Below are positions 7,897 to 17,768 of a DNA stretch of 64,000 nucleotides, piece by piece. The notes beneath the pieces are model-generated. The model was given only the letters and a program-made list of their open reading frames with translations. It was not told the DNA's origin and did not search any database. The stretch is taken from positions 1,612,001-1,676,000 of the forward strand of contig NZ_CP141728.1 in NCBI RefSeq assembly GCF_035621135.1, in the 5' to 3' direction. This DNA comes from Sinanaerobacter sp. ZZT-01 (lineage in GTDB: Bacteria; Bacillota; Clostridia; Peptostreptococcales; Anaerovoracaceae). Within the stretch, counting starts at the first letter, position 1. The number at the start of each line of letters is the position of its first letter. Made by a program: the position numbers and the translations under genes.

Positions 7897-9858
7897 ATGA
7901 CTAAAAAAACCTATTACATTACAACACCGATTTATTATCCAAGCTCCAATCTTCATATTGGACATACGTATTGCACGGTAATGACTGATGCAATGGCACG
8001 CTTCAAGCGTTTGACCGGCTATGATGTAATGTTTCTAACAGGAACGGATGAACACGGACAGAAGATACAAAAAATTGCGGATGAAAATCATACGACGCCA
8101 CAGGCCTATGTGGATCATGTGGTGGATGGGATTAAAGAATTGTGGAAAGTGATGGAGATTTCCTACGATGATTTCATTCGAACAACGGAAGAAAGACATG
8201 TAAAAAGAGTACAGGCTATCTTTAATAAAATGTATGAAAAGGGCGATATTTATAAAAGTGAGTATGAGGGTTTGTATTGCACCCCTTGTGAATCCTTTTG
8301 GACGGAGACTCAGGCAGTGGATGGAAAATGCCCGGATTGCGGAAGACCGGTGGAAAAGGCAAAGGAATCAGCTTACTTTTTCAGACTTTCCAAATACCAG
8401 GATCGGTTAATTGAGCTCTTTGAAAAAAATCCTGAGTTTTTGCAACCGGAATCCAGAAGAAACGAAATGCTTAACTTTGTAAAACAAGGATTAGAAGATC
8501 TTTGCATTTCTCGTTCCAGCTTTGACTGGGGGATTCAAGTACCGATTGATGAAAAACACGTAATTTATGTTTGGCTGGATGCGCTTTCCAACTATATTAC
8601 AGCATTGGGCTATCCAGACGAACCTGAAAAATATGCGAAATATTGGCCGGCAGACGTTCATTTAGTAGGGAAAGAAATTGTACGGTTCCACTCTGTGATC
8701 TGGCCGGCTATGCTGATGTCTCTTGAAGTGCCGCTTCCAAAGAAAGTACTGGGACATGGATGGATTCTTTTAGAAGGCGGAAAAATGTCTAAGTCAAGAG
8801 GAAATGTTGTAGACCCTGTAAAATTGATTGAACGCTATGGTGTGGATGCTTTAAAATATTTCCTATTGAGAGAATATACATTTGGACAAGATGGGCTGTT
8901 TACCAATGAAGTTATGTTGAATCGCATGAATTTTGACTTAGCAAATGATCTGGGTAATTTAGTGAGCAGAACCGTATCCATGATTGAAAAATATAATGCA
9001 GGTATTGTTCCGGGGGCAGGCGTGGATGAAGGTACGGATAGCGAGCTGAAAGCTCTGGCTGTCGGGGCTGCCGATAAAGTGGAAGCCCATATGGACAAAT
9101 TCAGCTTTAGCTTGGCATTAGAGGAAATATGGACATTGATTCGAAGAACAAACAAATACATTGATGAAAATGCACCTTGGATTTTAGCGAAAGACGATGC
9201 GAAAAAAGAACGTTTAAATACGGTACTTCATAATTTAGCGGAATCACTTCGAATTGTATCTGTTTTGATCCATCCATTTATGCATACTACTTCTACGAAG
9301 ATTCGGAAACAACTGGGAATTTGGTATGCAGATGTTGCTTGGGAAGATGCATTTGTATTTGATCGGATGGATGGTGACCAAGTGAAAAAGGGAGAAGGAA
9401 TTTTCCCACGTTTAGATATCGAAAAAGAACTTGCGGAGCTAGCTCTCCTTCAGGAGCAGAGCAAAAAAGAAGCTGAGAACGCACAGGCAGATGATGAGAC
9501 TGCTGAAGGAGAGGGAGAAGCACCGGAAATTCCTTATAAAGATGCAATTGAGTATGATGATTTTGCAAAAATTGATTTTCGTGTCGGAAAAGTGCTTTCC
9601 TGTGAAAAGCATCCTAAGGCAGATAAACTGCTGATTTTCCAGATTAAAATAGGAAAAGAGGTACGCCAAATTATTTCAGGAGTGGCCGCTGATTTTAAAC
9701 CAGATGAATGTGTGGGCAAGAAAGTTGTTGTAGTGGCTAACCTGAAGCCAAGAAAACTGCGTGGTGAAGAATCCAATGGCATGCTTCTATTTGCAGAAAA
9801 TGGCGGGCGGTGTGAGTTCATTACGACAATTGCAAGAGATGGAGAAATCGTAAGTTAA
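7897..9858 (+). CDS. metG: Methionyl-tRNA synthetase
   Basis: A 653-residue class Ia synthetase. HIGH motif in [11 protein letters not shown], a zinc knuckle with four cysteines (CTPCESF and CPDCGRP, about residues 125-150), KMSKS in [14 protein letters not shown] near residue 300, and a C-terminal tRNA-binding (OB-fold) domain from about residue 545 ([18 protein letters not shown]). The linker before it is unusually acidic. ATG 7897 is nine bases from AAGGAG; ATG 7891 is only three bases away. It is followed by a strong terminator. Confidence 0.96.
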   Translation: MTKKTYYITTPIYYPSSNLHIGHTYCTVMTDAMARFKRLTGYDVMFLTGTDEHGQKIQKIADENHTTPQAYVDHVVDGIKELWKVMEISYDDFIRTTEERHVKRVQAIFNKMYEKGDIYKSEYEGLYCTPCESFWTETQAVDGKCPDCGRPVEKAKESAYFFRLSKYQDRLIELFEKNPEFLQPESRRNEMLNFVKQGLEDLCISRSSFDWGIQVPIDEKHVIYVWLDALSNYITALGYPDEPEKYAKYWPADVHLVGKEIVRFHSVIWPAMLMSLEVPLPKKVLGHGWILLEGGKMSKSRGNVVDPVKLIERYGVDALKYFLLREYTFGQDGLFTNEVMLNRMNFDLANDLGNLVSRTVSMIEKYNAGIVPGAGVDEGTDSELKALAVGAADKVEAHMDKFSFSLALEEIWTLIRRTNKYIDENAPWILAKDDAKKERLNTVLHNLAESLRIVSVLIHPFMHTTSTKIRKQLGIWYADVAWEDAFVFDRMDGDQVKKGEGIFPRLDIEKELAELALLQEQSKKEAENAQADDETAEGEGEAPEIPYKDAIEYDDFAKIDFRVGKVLSCEKHPKADKLLIFQIKIGKEVRQIISGVAADFKPDECVGKKVVVVANLKPRKLRGEESNGMLLFAENGGRCEFITTIARDGEIVS

Positions 9859-9913
9859 CCATCTATCTAATATCTAAAAAAATTGCATGAAACTACAATG
9901 AATGAAAGAATGA

Positions 9914-9950
9914 CAGCTCGTCTCAATGAAAAAGACGAGCTGCTTTTATC
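9914..9950 (+). terminator. Rho-independent terminator after metG
   Basis: Perfect 10-bp stem CAGCTCGTCT (9914-9923) / AGACGAGCTG (9933-9942) followed by CTTTTAT. Confidence 0.9.
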
Positions 9951-9986
9951 TATAGAAAAAATGACTAGAGTCTCCTATAGATAAAA
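9944..9986. repeat. 12-bp perfect inverted repeat upstream of tatD
   Basis: TTTTATCTATAG (9944-9955) and its complement (9975-9986), 19 nt apart, with a smaller GACT/AGTC stem in the loop. It begins in the T-tail of the metG terminator and ends about 27 bp before tatD. It may be an operator or a leader hairpin; no function is established. Confidence 0.6.
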
Positions 9987-10013
9987 AGGACACTTTTTTA
10001 AGGAGGAAAGGCT

Positions 10014-10832
10014 ATGCTGTTTGATTCACATGCACATATTAATGATGAACGCTTTGATTTTGACAGGGAGAAAATCTGTAAACAGATTGAGGAATCACCC
10101 GTCTCCTATGTTATGGATGTTGGCTTTGACTTTGAGAGTTCGGTTAAGGCAGTAGAGGATGCAGGGAAATACTCTTGGTGTTATGCAGCGGTTGGATGCC
10201 ATCCGCACGATACAAAAGACATGGACGAAGAGACCTTATTACTTTTCAAAGGACTTGCAAAGAAAACAAAGGTAAAAGCCATTGGAGAAATTGGTTTAGA
10301 CTACCATTATGATCATTCGGATCGAGACATACAAAAACATTGGTTTCGGGAACAAATACAATTGGCTTTGCAGTTGAAACTGCCGATTATCATTCATGAC
10401 CGAGAGGCAAACGATGATGTCTTACGTATTTTAAAAGAAGAAGGCGTCTTTGATACTGCCCGTTTACAATGTTTTCCTAAAAAGCCTTGTGGGCTTGCTG
10501 ATGCACGATTGCTTTTGCATTGTTATTCTGGAAGCAGAGAATTAGCGGAGCAGTATGTGAAGCTGGGAGCGACGATATCGATCGCCGGACCAGTTACGTA
10601 TAAAAATGCCAGAAAGACAGTTGAGGTAGTAAAGGCAATTGCATTGGAACACCTGTTAATTGAAACGGATTCCCCCTATTTGACGCCTGAACCATTTCGA
10701 GGAAAACGAAACCAACCGACGTATGTAATGCATACCGCAGAAAAAATAGCAGAATTAAAAGAGGTTTCTTATGAAGAAGTAGCGCAAATTACGTGCGAAA
10801 ATGCCAAACGTTTTTTTGATATTACAGAGTAA
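10014..10832 (+). CDS. tatD: TatD family metal-dependent hydrolase / DNase
   Basis: A 272-residue TIM-barrel amidohydrolase-fold nuclease. The metal site is recognisable: DSHAHIND (HxH) at the N-terminus, GEIGLDYHY, PIIIHDREA, LHCYSGS and ETDSPYLTPEPFRGKRNQP. It is about 15 residues longer than usual because of an insertion around residues 147-163 (QCFPKKPCGLADAR) before LLLHCYSGS. In many Firmicutes tatD follows metG, as here. Family members act as 3'-5' exonucleases in DNA repair. Confidence 0.93.
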   Translation: MLFDSHAHINDERFDFDREKICKQIEESPVSYVMDVGFDFESSVKAVEDAGKYSWCYAAVGCHPHDTKDMDEETLLLFKGLAKKTKVKAIGEIGLDYHYDHSDRDIQKHWFREQIQLALQLKLPIIIHDREANDDVLRILKEEGVFDTARLQCFPKKPCGLADARLLLHCYSGSRELAEQYVKLGATISIAGPVTYKNARKTVEVVKAIALEHLLIETDSPYLTPEPFRGKRNQPTYVMHTAEKIAELKEVSYEEVAQITCENAKRFFDITE

Positions 10833-10883
10833 AAGGAAAAGGATAAAAGAATAAGGGAAAAATGCAAAAATAAAAGGATGAAA

Positions 10884-10949
10884 TTGTCAATTAAAAAATA
10901 AATTTATGAGCAGGTTTTTACAAAAAAAATAATTTCTTTTCGCTATACT
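10884..10949 (+). promoter_or_regulatory. spoIIE promoter with long (21-bp) spacing
   Basis: TTTACA (10917-10922) and TATACT (10944-10949) are 21 bp apart. In B. subtilis the Spo0A-activated sigma-A promoters spoIIE and spoIIG also have 21-22-bp spacers. A loose 0A-box-like TTGTCAA lies at 10884-10890. Spo0A control is inferred. Confidence 0.5.
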
Positions 10950-11006
10950 TAGGACAAGCTTTCGGTTCCATTGGGAATCTTGGAGAGAGACAGGGGGAAA
11001 GAAATC

Positions 11007-12860
11007 ATGGAACTTCTCATGGACAACTTAAAAACAATTTTATTTGAAAGGCAGAAGATAAAAGGAGAAAATCTTTCTTTGATCTTTTCTGTCGTCAGCA
11101 CGCTGGTCTTTGCCTTTTTTGTATCCCGGGTATCCTTTTTCTATTATATGTATCCATGCGGCATTGCATTGGTTACACTTTTGATGAGCAGGGAGAAAGG
11201 AAACATATATGTTCTTCCGGTAGTGCTTTTAAGCCTTCTTACAAATCAGAGAGTTGGCTATCCGCTTTGGGGTGATTTGATTGCTACCGGAGTTTGCGGC
11301 ATTATTTTCTTCTTTTGGAAAAAACAATGGTTTGACCTTTCAAAACGAGCTTTGTTTGCCGCAGTAATAACGGTTGTAATTAAGATAGCATATGGATTAA
11401 ACAGTCAAGTATTTTATTTATACGATGGAGTTAAAATTGGAGGAGAGGGTATCCTCATATTATTTTTTACTCATATTTTTGCCAGAATGTTTACATTAAT
11501 CGAGGAAAATTCCACAAAACAAAAGTCAACAGCTGAGAGCATAGCGACGGTGACGGTTGTGGCTTTGGTTTTTATTTCAGGTTTGTTTCCATCAATGATT
11601 CATGAATTATCACCGCTTTACATAGGAGCCTTACTATTGTCCGTAATGGTAGGTTATAAGCTTGGAATTATGGAAGGAGCAATTTGCGGAGTTGTAGGAG
11701 GTCTTATCATTATGGGCATTGCGAATGGAATGCCTTCCATCAGTGGGATTCTTGCTTGCGGCGGCATGATGGCAGGAGTACTTCGAAGAGAACATCGCAT
11801 TTTATGTGCACTTGGTTTCATGGGAATATGCCTTAGCTTTGGTGTGCTGAGAGGCAATCCGGATCTATATATGGCTGTATACGAACCGGTGATTGCAGGT
11901 GTAATCTTTATATTGATACCAGGTAGAATCTTGCAAAAGGTGGACCTTTTATTGGTAAAGGTAGGTAGACCTGGGGCCCGCTATGAATTGATTGCTAAAA
12001 AGCAAATGAAGTCAAAGCTTAAAAACTATTATGATACCTTTCAATATCTGGCGTTAGCTTATGGAAAATCACGCGGAGAAGCCAGGCTGCGCAGCGCAGA
12101 GAACAGTCGGGAAGTAATGGCTTGCCAGTTTCGTGGTATGGCCAAAGCAGTTGGCGGCATGATGGAAGAAATAGAGACTGTCGGCCTTGGGGAGAGACTC
12201 ATTCCTAAGGTAGTTCGGTATAGTGTACAGAAAGGAATTTCGACGTATGCAAAGGCAGAAGGCATATCAGGAGATAGTTATCTTTGCACAGAATTCCAGC
12301 CTGGACAATATATGATTGTGCTCAGTGATGGGATGGGTAAAGGAAAAAAGGCGGCAGAAGAAAGTGCCCTAACCGTTAATACACTGCATTATTTAATGAA
12401 AGCTGGATTTGATGCCGAGTTGGCATTGAAGATCATTAATTCCATTCTTCTTGTCAAGTCCACAGAGGAAATTTTCTCTACAGTTGACTTAGCTATGGTG
12501 AATTTGTATACAGGCCGAATGCGTCTGTTTAAAATAGGAGGTGCGGCAACCTTTATTAAGAGAGGAAATGAAGTGGAGATGATTAAAGTATCTGCTTTAC
12601 CAATTGGGATTATAGATCAAATTCCAATTGAATCAATAGAAGTCTCCTTACGCAAGGGGGATCAAATTATACTTGTTTCGGACGGGATAACTGAAGCCGA
12701 TCGAGGAGAATCCGGTCTTTCATGGCTCAAAGAAGCAATTGCCGCAATCAAATCAACCGATCCGCAGACCGCAGCAGATTTAATCATTAATAAGGCGGTC
12801 GAGCGCTGCGGGATTCGTGAACGAGATGATATGACCGTCATTGTAACGACCATCCAATAA
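11007..12860 (+). CDS. spoIIE: Stage II sporulation protein E, PP2C phosphatase
   Basis: A 617-residue protein. Residues about 15-305 hold roughly ten hydrophobic segments. The C-terminal third is a PP2C-type phosphatase with the metal/active-site blocks GISGDSY, LSDGMGKG, LVSDGITEAD and RDDMTVIV. SpoIIE dephosphorylates SpoIIAA to release sigma-F in the forespore and binds FtsZ at the polar septum. It is clearly shorter than the roughly 800-residue Bacillus protein: only about 85 residues separate the membrane part from the phosphatase. ATG 11007 has AGGGGGAAAG upstream; the TTG at 10971 is less likely. Followed by tilS as in B. subtilis. Confidence 0.92.
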   Translation: MELLMDNLKTILFERQKIKGENLSLIFSVVSTLVFAFFVSRVSFFYYMYPCGIALVTLLMSREKGNIYVLPVVLLSLLTNQRVGYPLWGDLIATGVCGIIFFFWKKQWFDLSKRALFAAVITVVIKIAYGLNSQVFYLYDGVKIGGEGILILFFTHIFARMFTLIEENSTKQKSTAESIATVTVVALVFISGLFPSMIHELSPLYIGALLLSVMVGYKLGIMEGAICGVVGGLIIMGIANGMPSISGILACGGMMAGVLRREHRILCALGFMGICLSFGVLRGNPDLYMAVYEPVIAGVIFILIPGRILQKVDLLLVKVGRPGARYELIAKKQMKSKLKNYYDTFQYLALAYGKSRGEARLRSAENSREVMACQFRGMAKAVGGMMEEIETVGLGERLIPKVVRYSVQKGISTYAKAEGISGDSYLCTEFQPGQYMIVLSDGMGKGKKAAEESALTVNTLHYLMKAGFDAELALKIINSILLVKSTEEIFSTVDLAMVNLYTGRMRLFKIGGAATFIKRGNEVEMIKVSALPIGIIDQIPIESIEVSLRKGDQIILVSDGITEADRGESGLSWLKEAIAAIKSTDPQTAADLIINKAVERCGIRERDDMTVIVTTIQ

Positions 12861-12861
12861 C

Positions 12862-12940
12862 AAGGATATTCTCTTTTCCCAATATCCTTCTTTACCTTTT
12901 TAAAAGATTTCTCAAATTTTGTTTTGAGAAATCTTTTTTA
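12862..12940 (+). terminator. Two consecutive hairpins after spoIIE
   Basis: AAGGATATT (12862-12870) / AATATCCTT (12881-12889), then a perfect 15-bp stem (12902-12916 with 12923-12937) running into a T-tract. The second is a strong Rho-independent terminator. Confidence 0.85.
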
Positions 12941-12981
12941 TGTTAAAATAGATATAGAAGCCTTGAAAGAGGAGTAGAAAG

Positions 12982-14436
12982 ATGAATGTAATTCAAAAAG
13001 TAAAGAACACAGTGAAAGAATATGAACTGCTTTCGAAGGGGAGCTTTGTTATTGTAGGTCTTTCCGGTGGACCGGACTCACTTTGTCTCGTATCTGTACT
13101 TCAAACGATAAAAGAAGAATTATCCATAAATATTTTTGCGGTGCATGTAAATCATCAGCTGAGAGGAGAAGCAGCCGATCGGGACCAGGTTTTTGTAGAA
13201 AATACGTGTGCAGCTATGGGAATTCCCTGCCATGTAGTCACCTGCGATGTGGCGGCACTTGCGAAAAAAGAAGGTTTAAGCACAGAAGATGCCGGAAGGA
13301 AAGTGCGTTATCAAGCTTTTTTTGAAGAAAAAAAACGCCTGGAAAAAGAATTAAAGGAAGAAAATTCTTTGAAAGAAGTTGTAATTGCGATTGCACAAAA
13401 CCAAAATGATCAGGCAGAAACTGTATTAATGCGCTTAATGAGAGGAACCGGCCTTGATGGATTAGTTGGGATTGAATACAAAAGAAAAGATGGTGTGATC
13501 CGCCCGCTTTTAGATGTATCTCGTGCAGAAGTTGAAGGCTATTGTGTCGAAAATCATTTAGAGCCATGCATTGATCACACGAATTTGCAAACGGTGTATA
13601 CACGAAATCGGATTCGCTTAGAGCTGCTCCCTTACATGGAACAGAACTTTAATCCAAATGTAATCGCCGCATTTACCCGCCTTGCGAAAGTTGCAGCAGA
13701 AGATGCATCGTATTTAAACGATGTATCAGAAAAGGCCTGGAAAAGCTGTCGTCTGCAAGAGAAAAAGAGTGAAAAAACTAATGTGTTGAAAAAATCAGAA
13801 ATTGTTGATTTAAAAGAGTTGAGAAAACAACCGAAAGCAATTCGAAAACGTATTATAATTCTCATGTTGAAAGAAAAAGGGCTGCTTCAAAATGTTTCAG
13901 CCGTGCATTTGGAGCATGCGGATCAGCTGGTGCGATCAGGAAGGCAGCCGTGCGTTGCAGAATTTCCCAACGGCTATCGCCTAAGAATCACATATGACAA
14001 GGCAGAAATCATATGTGAAAAAAGTATTACATTAAATAATAAGAAAGCAAATAAGATGCATCTTAAGAAAGAGTATGCATTAAAAGGTGAAATAAAGGAA
14101 AAACTGGTTAGGCAGGATGAAGTTTCGGAATTGAAAAAGATGAAAAAAAACATAAGAGCTTTTGATTATAATGTAGTAAAAGAAAATGGGATGCCATTGG
14201 TATTACGGACAAGAAAAGCAGGAGATTTTATTCGGCCACTTGGAATGAATGGAACAAAAAAATTGAAAAATTATTTCATTGATCAAAAAATACCGAAAGA
14301 GTTGCGCGATACTATTCCTTTAGTAGCATGCGGATCTGAAATACTTTGGATTGTTGGGGAAGCAATCAATGAAAAGTATAAGGTTACCAGTAAATCAGAA
14401 GTCATCCTTTTGCTTGAATACGATGAAAGAATATGA
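12982..14436 (+). CDS. tilS: tRNA(Ile)-lysidine synthase
   Basis: A 484-residue N-type ATP pyrophosphatase that converts C34 of tRNA-Ile(CAU) to lysidine. The PP-loop SGGPDS is in VGLSGGPDSLCL, followed by VHVNHQLRGEAADRD and the tRNA-contact region TRNRIRLELLPY. The C-terminal TilS domain (PLVLRTRKAGDFIRPLG...) is present. AGAGGAG precedes the ATG. In many Firmicutes hpt lies between tilS and ftsH; here ftsH follows directly after 67 bp. Confidence 0.95.
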   Translation: MNVIQKVKNTVKEYELLSKGSFVIVGLSGGPDSLCLVSVLQTIKEELSINIFAVHVNHQLRGEAADRDQVFVENTCAAMGIPCHVVTCDVAALAKKEGLSTEDAGRKVRYQAFFEEKKRLEKELKEENSLKEVVIAIAQNQNDQAETVLMRLMRGTGLDGLVGIEYKRKDGVIRPLLDVSRAEVEGYCVENHLEPCIDHTNLQTVYTRNRIRLELLPYMEQNFNPNVIAAFTRLAKVAAEDASYLNDVSEKAWKSCRLQEKKSEKTNVLKKSEIVDLKELRKQPKAIRKRIIILMLKEKGLLQNVSAVHLEHADQLVRSGRQPCVAEFPNGYRLRITYDKAEIICEKSITLNNKKANKMHLKKEYALKGEIKEKLVRQDEVSELKKMKKNIRAFDYNVVKENGMPLVLRTRKAGDFIRPLGMNGTKKLKNYFIDQKIPKELRDTIPLVACGSEILWIVGEAINEKYKVTSKSEVILLLEYDERI

Positions 14437-14503
14437 TAAAATAAAGCATTACTGAGCGTAATTAAAAAATGAAAAGCTAAGAAGTAGGAGGAACAATATA
14501 AAA

Positions 14504-16513
14504 TTGAATAGAACAGCTAAAAATGTTGGGATATACTTACTAATCTTTGTCATAGTCGTTATAATGGCATGGGTGTACAAAGGAGTGCCAGCGAAAGAGA
14601 TTAAAGCCATTGAATTTTCGGACATGGTGACCTATTTAGAAAAACAGCAAGTGACTGAGTTAACAATAAAAGAGACGCACCTTAAGGGAACATTGAAAAA
14701 TGGGACAATTGTAAGTGCATATGCACCGACACCATATGAGCTGATGCAGGTCAGCCAAAACTATGTAATGCCGCAGGCTGCGGAAGGCATATTAAAGGTG
14801 CCAAGCGTAAAGCCGGATAACTCCGGATGGATATGGAATCTGTTGCCGACCATTGTAATGATTGTTATCTTCGCCTTTTTCTGGTTCTCATTTATGAATC
14901 AAGGCCAAGGTGGGGGAAAAGGAGTAATGACTTTTGGAAAGAGTCGGGCACGTCTCCATAAAGAAGAGGATATGAAAAAAGTGACCTTTGCGGATGTAGC
15001 AGGGTTGGACGAGGAAAAAGAGGAGTTGACAGAAGTTGTTGATTTCTTAAAAAATCCAAAAAAATATGTAAGCTTAGGAGCACGCATACCGAAGGGGATT
15101 CTGCTTGTAGGCCCGCCGGGAACTGGAAAGACTTATTTATCAAAAGCTGCGGCGGGAGAAGCGGGTGTGCCGTTTTTTACAATAAGCGGTTCCGATTTTG
15201 TAGAGATGTTTGTAGGTGTTGGAGCTTCTCGTGTACGTGATTTATTTGAACAAGCAAAGAAAAATTCGCCATGTATTGTTTTTATTGATGAAATTGATGC
15301 AGTGGGAAGAAGAAGAGGCGCGGGAATTGGCGGTGGAAATGACGAAAGAGAACAGACTCTAAATCAACTTTTGGTTGAAATGGATGGATTTGGTGTCAAC
15401 GAAGGAATTATTATTCTAGCTGCAACAAATCGTCCGGATGTATTGGATCCAGCGATTTTAAGGCCAGGCCGTTTTGACCGTCAAGTTGTAATCGGAGTGC
15501 CTGATATAAAAGGTAGAGAAGCGATCTTTAAGGTGCATGCAAAAAACAAGCCCCTTGATGAGACCGTCGATCCTAAAGTATTAGCAAGAAGAACCCCAGG
15601 ATTTACACCTGCAGACATTGAAAACTTACTAAATGAGGCGGCATTGCTTACTGCAAGAAGGAACGGCAGTAAAATACACATGGCGGATATTGAAGAGGCG
15701 ATTACCAAGGTGATTGCCGGACCGGAAAAGAAAAGCAGGGTAATCAGTGAGGCAGAGCGCAAGCTGACTGCCTTCCATGAAGCTGGTCATGCAATCGTTG
15801 CACGGGTGCTTCCGCATACGGATCCGGTTCATCAAATCACGATTATGCCACGGGGCAGAGCCGGTGGGTTTACGATGATTTTACCGAAGGAAGACAAGTA
15901 TTACATGACGAAGACGGACATGGAAGAGCAGATTGCTCATCTTCTTGGCGGACGTGTGGCAGAAAAGCTGACTCTTAACGATATCAGTACGGGTGCCAGC
16001 AACGACCTGGAACGTGCGACAAGTATTGCAAGAGGCATGGTGACGAAATATGGAATGAGTGTCGAGCTTGGGCCAGTCAGTTACAGTGAGTCAGACGAGG
16101 TTTTCTTGGGACGGGATTTTACGTCTAAAAAGAATTATTCAGAAGAAGTTGCTTCAAGAATTGACCATGAAATAAGATTAATTATAGAAGCACAATTTAA
16201 AAATGTGGAACAGATACTAAATGAGAATATGGAAAAGCTTCATCAGGTAGCGAATGTGTTGCTTGAGATTGAAACTTTAGATGGAACGCAATTTGAAGAT
16301 TTATTCAGCGGAACAAAGACTCCCGATGAAATTATTCAAGAAGTGCGAGACATGGAGCAGGTAAAGGCTGCTGCAGACAGTAAAGAGGCAAAAGAGGCTG
16401 CTTGGGATGAGGAAAAAACGTTAAGCGATGCAGAAACAGATGAAGATTTAAGTGAAGAGCAATCTGAACACCAAGAATTGGCAGATGACGCTGACTCTGA
16501 TGACGAAGAATAA
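14504..16513 (+). CDS. ftsH: ATP-dependent zinc metalloprotease FtsH
   Basis: A 669-residue membrane-anchored AAA+ protease. Two N-terminal membrane segments (about residues 7-25 and 108-130) flank an extracytoplasmic domain. Walker A GPPGTGKT, Walker [13 protein letters not shown], the second region of homology [20 protein letters not shown] and the zinc site HEAGH are all intact. The tail from about residue 625 is very acidic. The start is TTG 14504 behind TAGGAGGA, 11 bases away; no ATG fits. It degrades membrane and regulatory proteins, including Spo0E-type factors in Bacillus. Confidence 0.97.
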   Translation: MNRTAKNVGIYLLIFVIVVIMAWVYKGVPAKEIKAIEFSDMVTYLEKQQVTELTIKETHLKGTLKNGTIVSAYAPTPYELMQVSQNYVMPQAAEGILKVPSVKPDNSGWIWNLLPTIVMIVIFAFFWFSFMNQGQGGGKGVMTFGKSRARLHKEEDMKKVTFADVAGLDEEKEELTEVVDFLKNPKKYVSLGARIPKGILLVGPPGTGKTYLSKAAAGEAGVPFFTISGSDFVEMFVGVGASRVRDLFEQAKKNSPCIVFIDEIDAVGRRRGAGIGGGNDEREQTLNQLLVEMDGFGVNEGIIILAATNRPDVLDPAILRPGRFDRQVVIGVPDIKGREAIFKVHAKNKPLDETVDPKVLARRTPGFTPADIENLLNEAALLTARRNGSKIHMADIEEAITKVIAGPEKKSRVISEAERKLTAFHEAGHAIVARVLPHTDPVHQITIMPRGRAGGFTMILPKEDKYYMTKTDMEEQIAHLLGGRVAEKLTLNDISTGASNDLERATSIARGMVTKYGMSVELGPVSYSESDEVFLGRDFTSKKNYSEEVASRIDHEIRLIIEAQFKNVEQILNENMEKLHQVANVLLEIETLDGTQFEDLFSGTKTPDEIIQEVRDMEQVKAAADSKEAKEAAWDEEKTLSDAETDEDLSEEQSEHQELADDADSDDEE

Positions 16514-16523
16514 AGATCTGAGG

Positions 16524-16547
16524 CGCAGGGGAGATCCCTGCGTTTCG
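16524..16547 (+). terminator. Hairpin between ftsH and the PucR-type gene
   Basis: CGCAGGGG (16524-16531) pairs with TCCCTGCG (16535-16542) and is followed by TTTCGTT. A weak terminator or attenuator; 12 bases later comes the ribosome site AAGGGGG of the next gene. Confidence 0.55.
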
Positions 16548-16568
16548 TTCCTTAAGGGGGCATTTTAA

Positions 16569-17738
16569 ATGAGAGAAACGTTTTCTAACAGTTTAATCAG
16601 CAATACAATTTATCATTTACTGAATTTTGAAAAGCATAGCAGTTTTCAGTCTGCAGCACGAGAAGCAGCGATCAATAATAATTTTCAAATCGTTCTGCTT
16701 AGCGAGGATTTCAATACCGTTTTTTCTGTTGAAACACAGCATCGAGCAACGATAGAAGATGCAATTCGTCATGGGATTGAAAAAGATGTAGACAAAAATC
16801 AGATTAATACTCGCGTGAATGTAAATGGAGTCCTTACTTATTGGGGCCCGATTCGAATCAATGGCATTCGCCATTACCTGATGCTGGTAGATAATGAAGA
16901 TTCTTATTCGCAGGAAGAAATCACAAAACTTGCTGAAATTGTCGAATTGGCAATGGGCATGTGGAAATATTCACCGGAGCGAGATCTGACTGCGGAATTT
17001 ATTAAAGCACTTCGTAGAGGGAACAAGAGTCTAGCGTATAGCTTAAAGTCAGAAGCAGAATTCAACGATGAAAAAATTGAAGGGATTTATGATATACCTG
17101 ATGTAGATAAAGATGCCGGTTTGAAGATTTTAGCTAATTTTGAAAAGGAATATGATATTCATAGCTTAAAGATCGCAGAAGGTGATGAAATTTGCGGTGT
17201 CCTGCTTTCAAATGATGAAGCAAAGCAGGTAGGAGAAGAGGAATGGAAAAAGTTAGCAAAACACTTGTCTTCGGCCGGTGCAAAAAAGATATTTTATTTT
17301 AATGGAATCGATGGGATTGAAGATGCCGGTAGTGCGTTTCAAATAATCAACGAAACCGAACCATTCATTCAATTGATTTTTCCACAGAAACGAGCATTTT
17401 CAAAATATGAGCTAGCACTCGCCTCGGATTGTGTAAATATCTCGTTAAAAGGCGGGCAAGTCAAGAAAAATTATCTGGATTTATTAAAACCTTTAAAGAG
17501 TGCGGGTGAGACAAAAGCAAAACAGCTGTTAGAGACCTTGGAAGCTTTTGTCCTAGATGCAGGATTGAACACGGCAAAAACATCTCGGCTTATGGATATT
17601 CATACAAATACAGTGCAGTATCGCCTAAAAAGAATAAAAGAAATTTTAGGGGTAGACATTACTGGCAACACCATTGTACCTGGATTAATGATGGCACTGG
17701 CGGTAGGTCGGATTGAAAAGATGGTAAAATCATTATAA
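16569..17738 (+). CDS. PucR/CdaR-type helix-turn-helix regulator
   Basis: A 389-residue protein. The C-terminal 65 residues match the PucR-type HTH (LLETLEAFVLDAGLNTAKTS, then DIHTNTVQYRLKRIKEILG). A GGDEF-like central part and a variable N-terminus of about 150 residues, possibly ligand-sensing, precede it. No effector can be assigned. It sits between ftsH and coaX within the housekeeping run and has a strong ribosome site (AAGGGGG). Confidence 0.85.
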   Translation: MRETFSNSLISNTIYHLLNFEKHSSFQSAAREAAINNNFQIVLLSEDFNTVFSVETQHRATIEDAIRHGIEKDVDKNQINTRVNVNGVLTYWGPIRINGIRHYLMLVDNEDSYSQEEITKLAEIVELAMGMWKYSPERDLTAEFIKALRRGNKSLAYSLKSEAEFNDEKIEGIYDIPDVDKDAGLKILANFEKEYDIHSLKIAEGDEICGVLLSNDEAKQVGEEEWKKLAKHLSSAGAKKIFYFNGIDGIEDAGSAFQIINETEPFIQLIFPQKRAFSKYELALASDCVNISLKGGQVKKNYLDLLKPLKSAGETKAKQLLETLEAFVLDAGLNTAKTSRLMDIHTNTVQYRLKRIKEILGVDITGNTIVPGLMMALAVGRIEKMVKSL

Positions 17739-17768
17739 AAACTTTTAGAATTTAAAGGAGAACTGGTA

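Noticed and set aside
13083-13325. Additional genes in alternative frames of tilS and other housekeeping genes
   Set aside because: They lack ribosome sites, have atypical composition and overlap clearly coding frames; treated as shadows.
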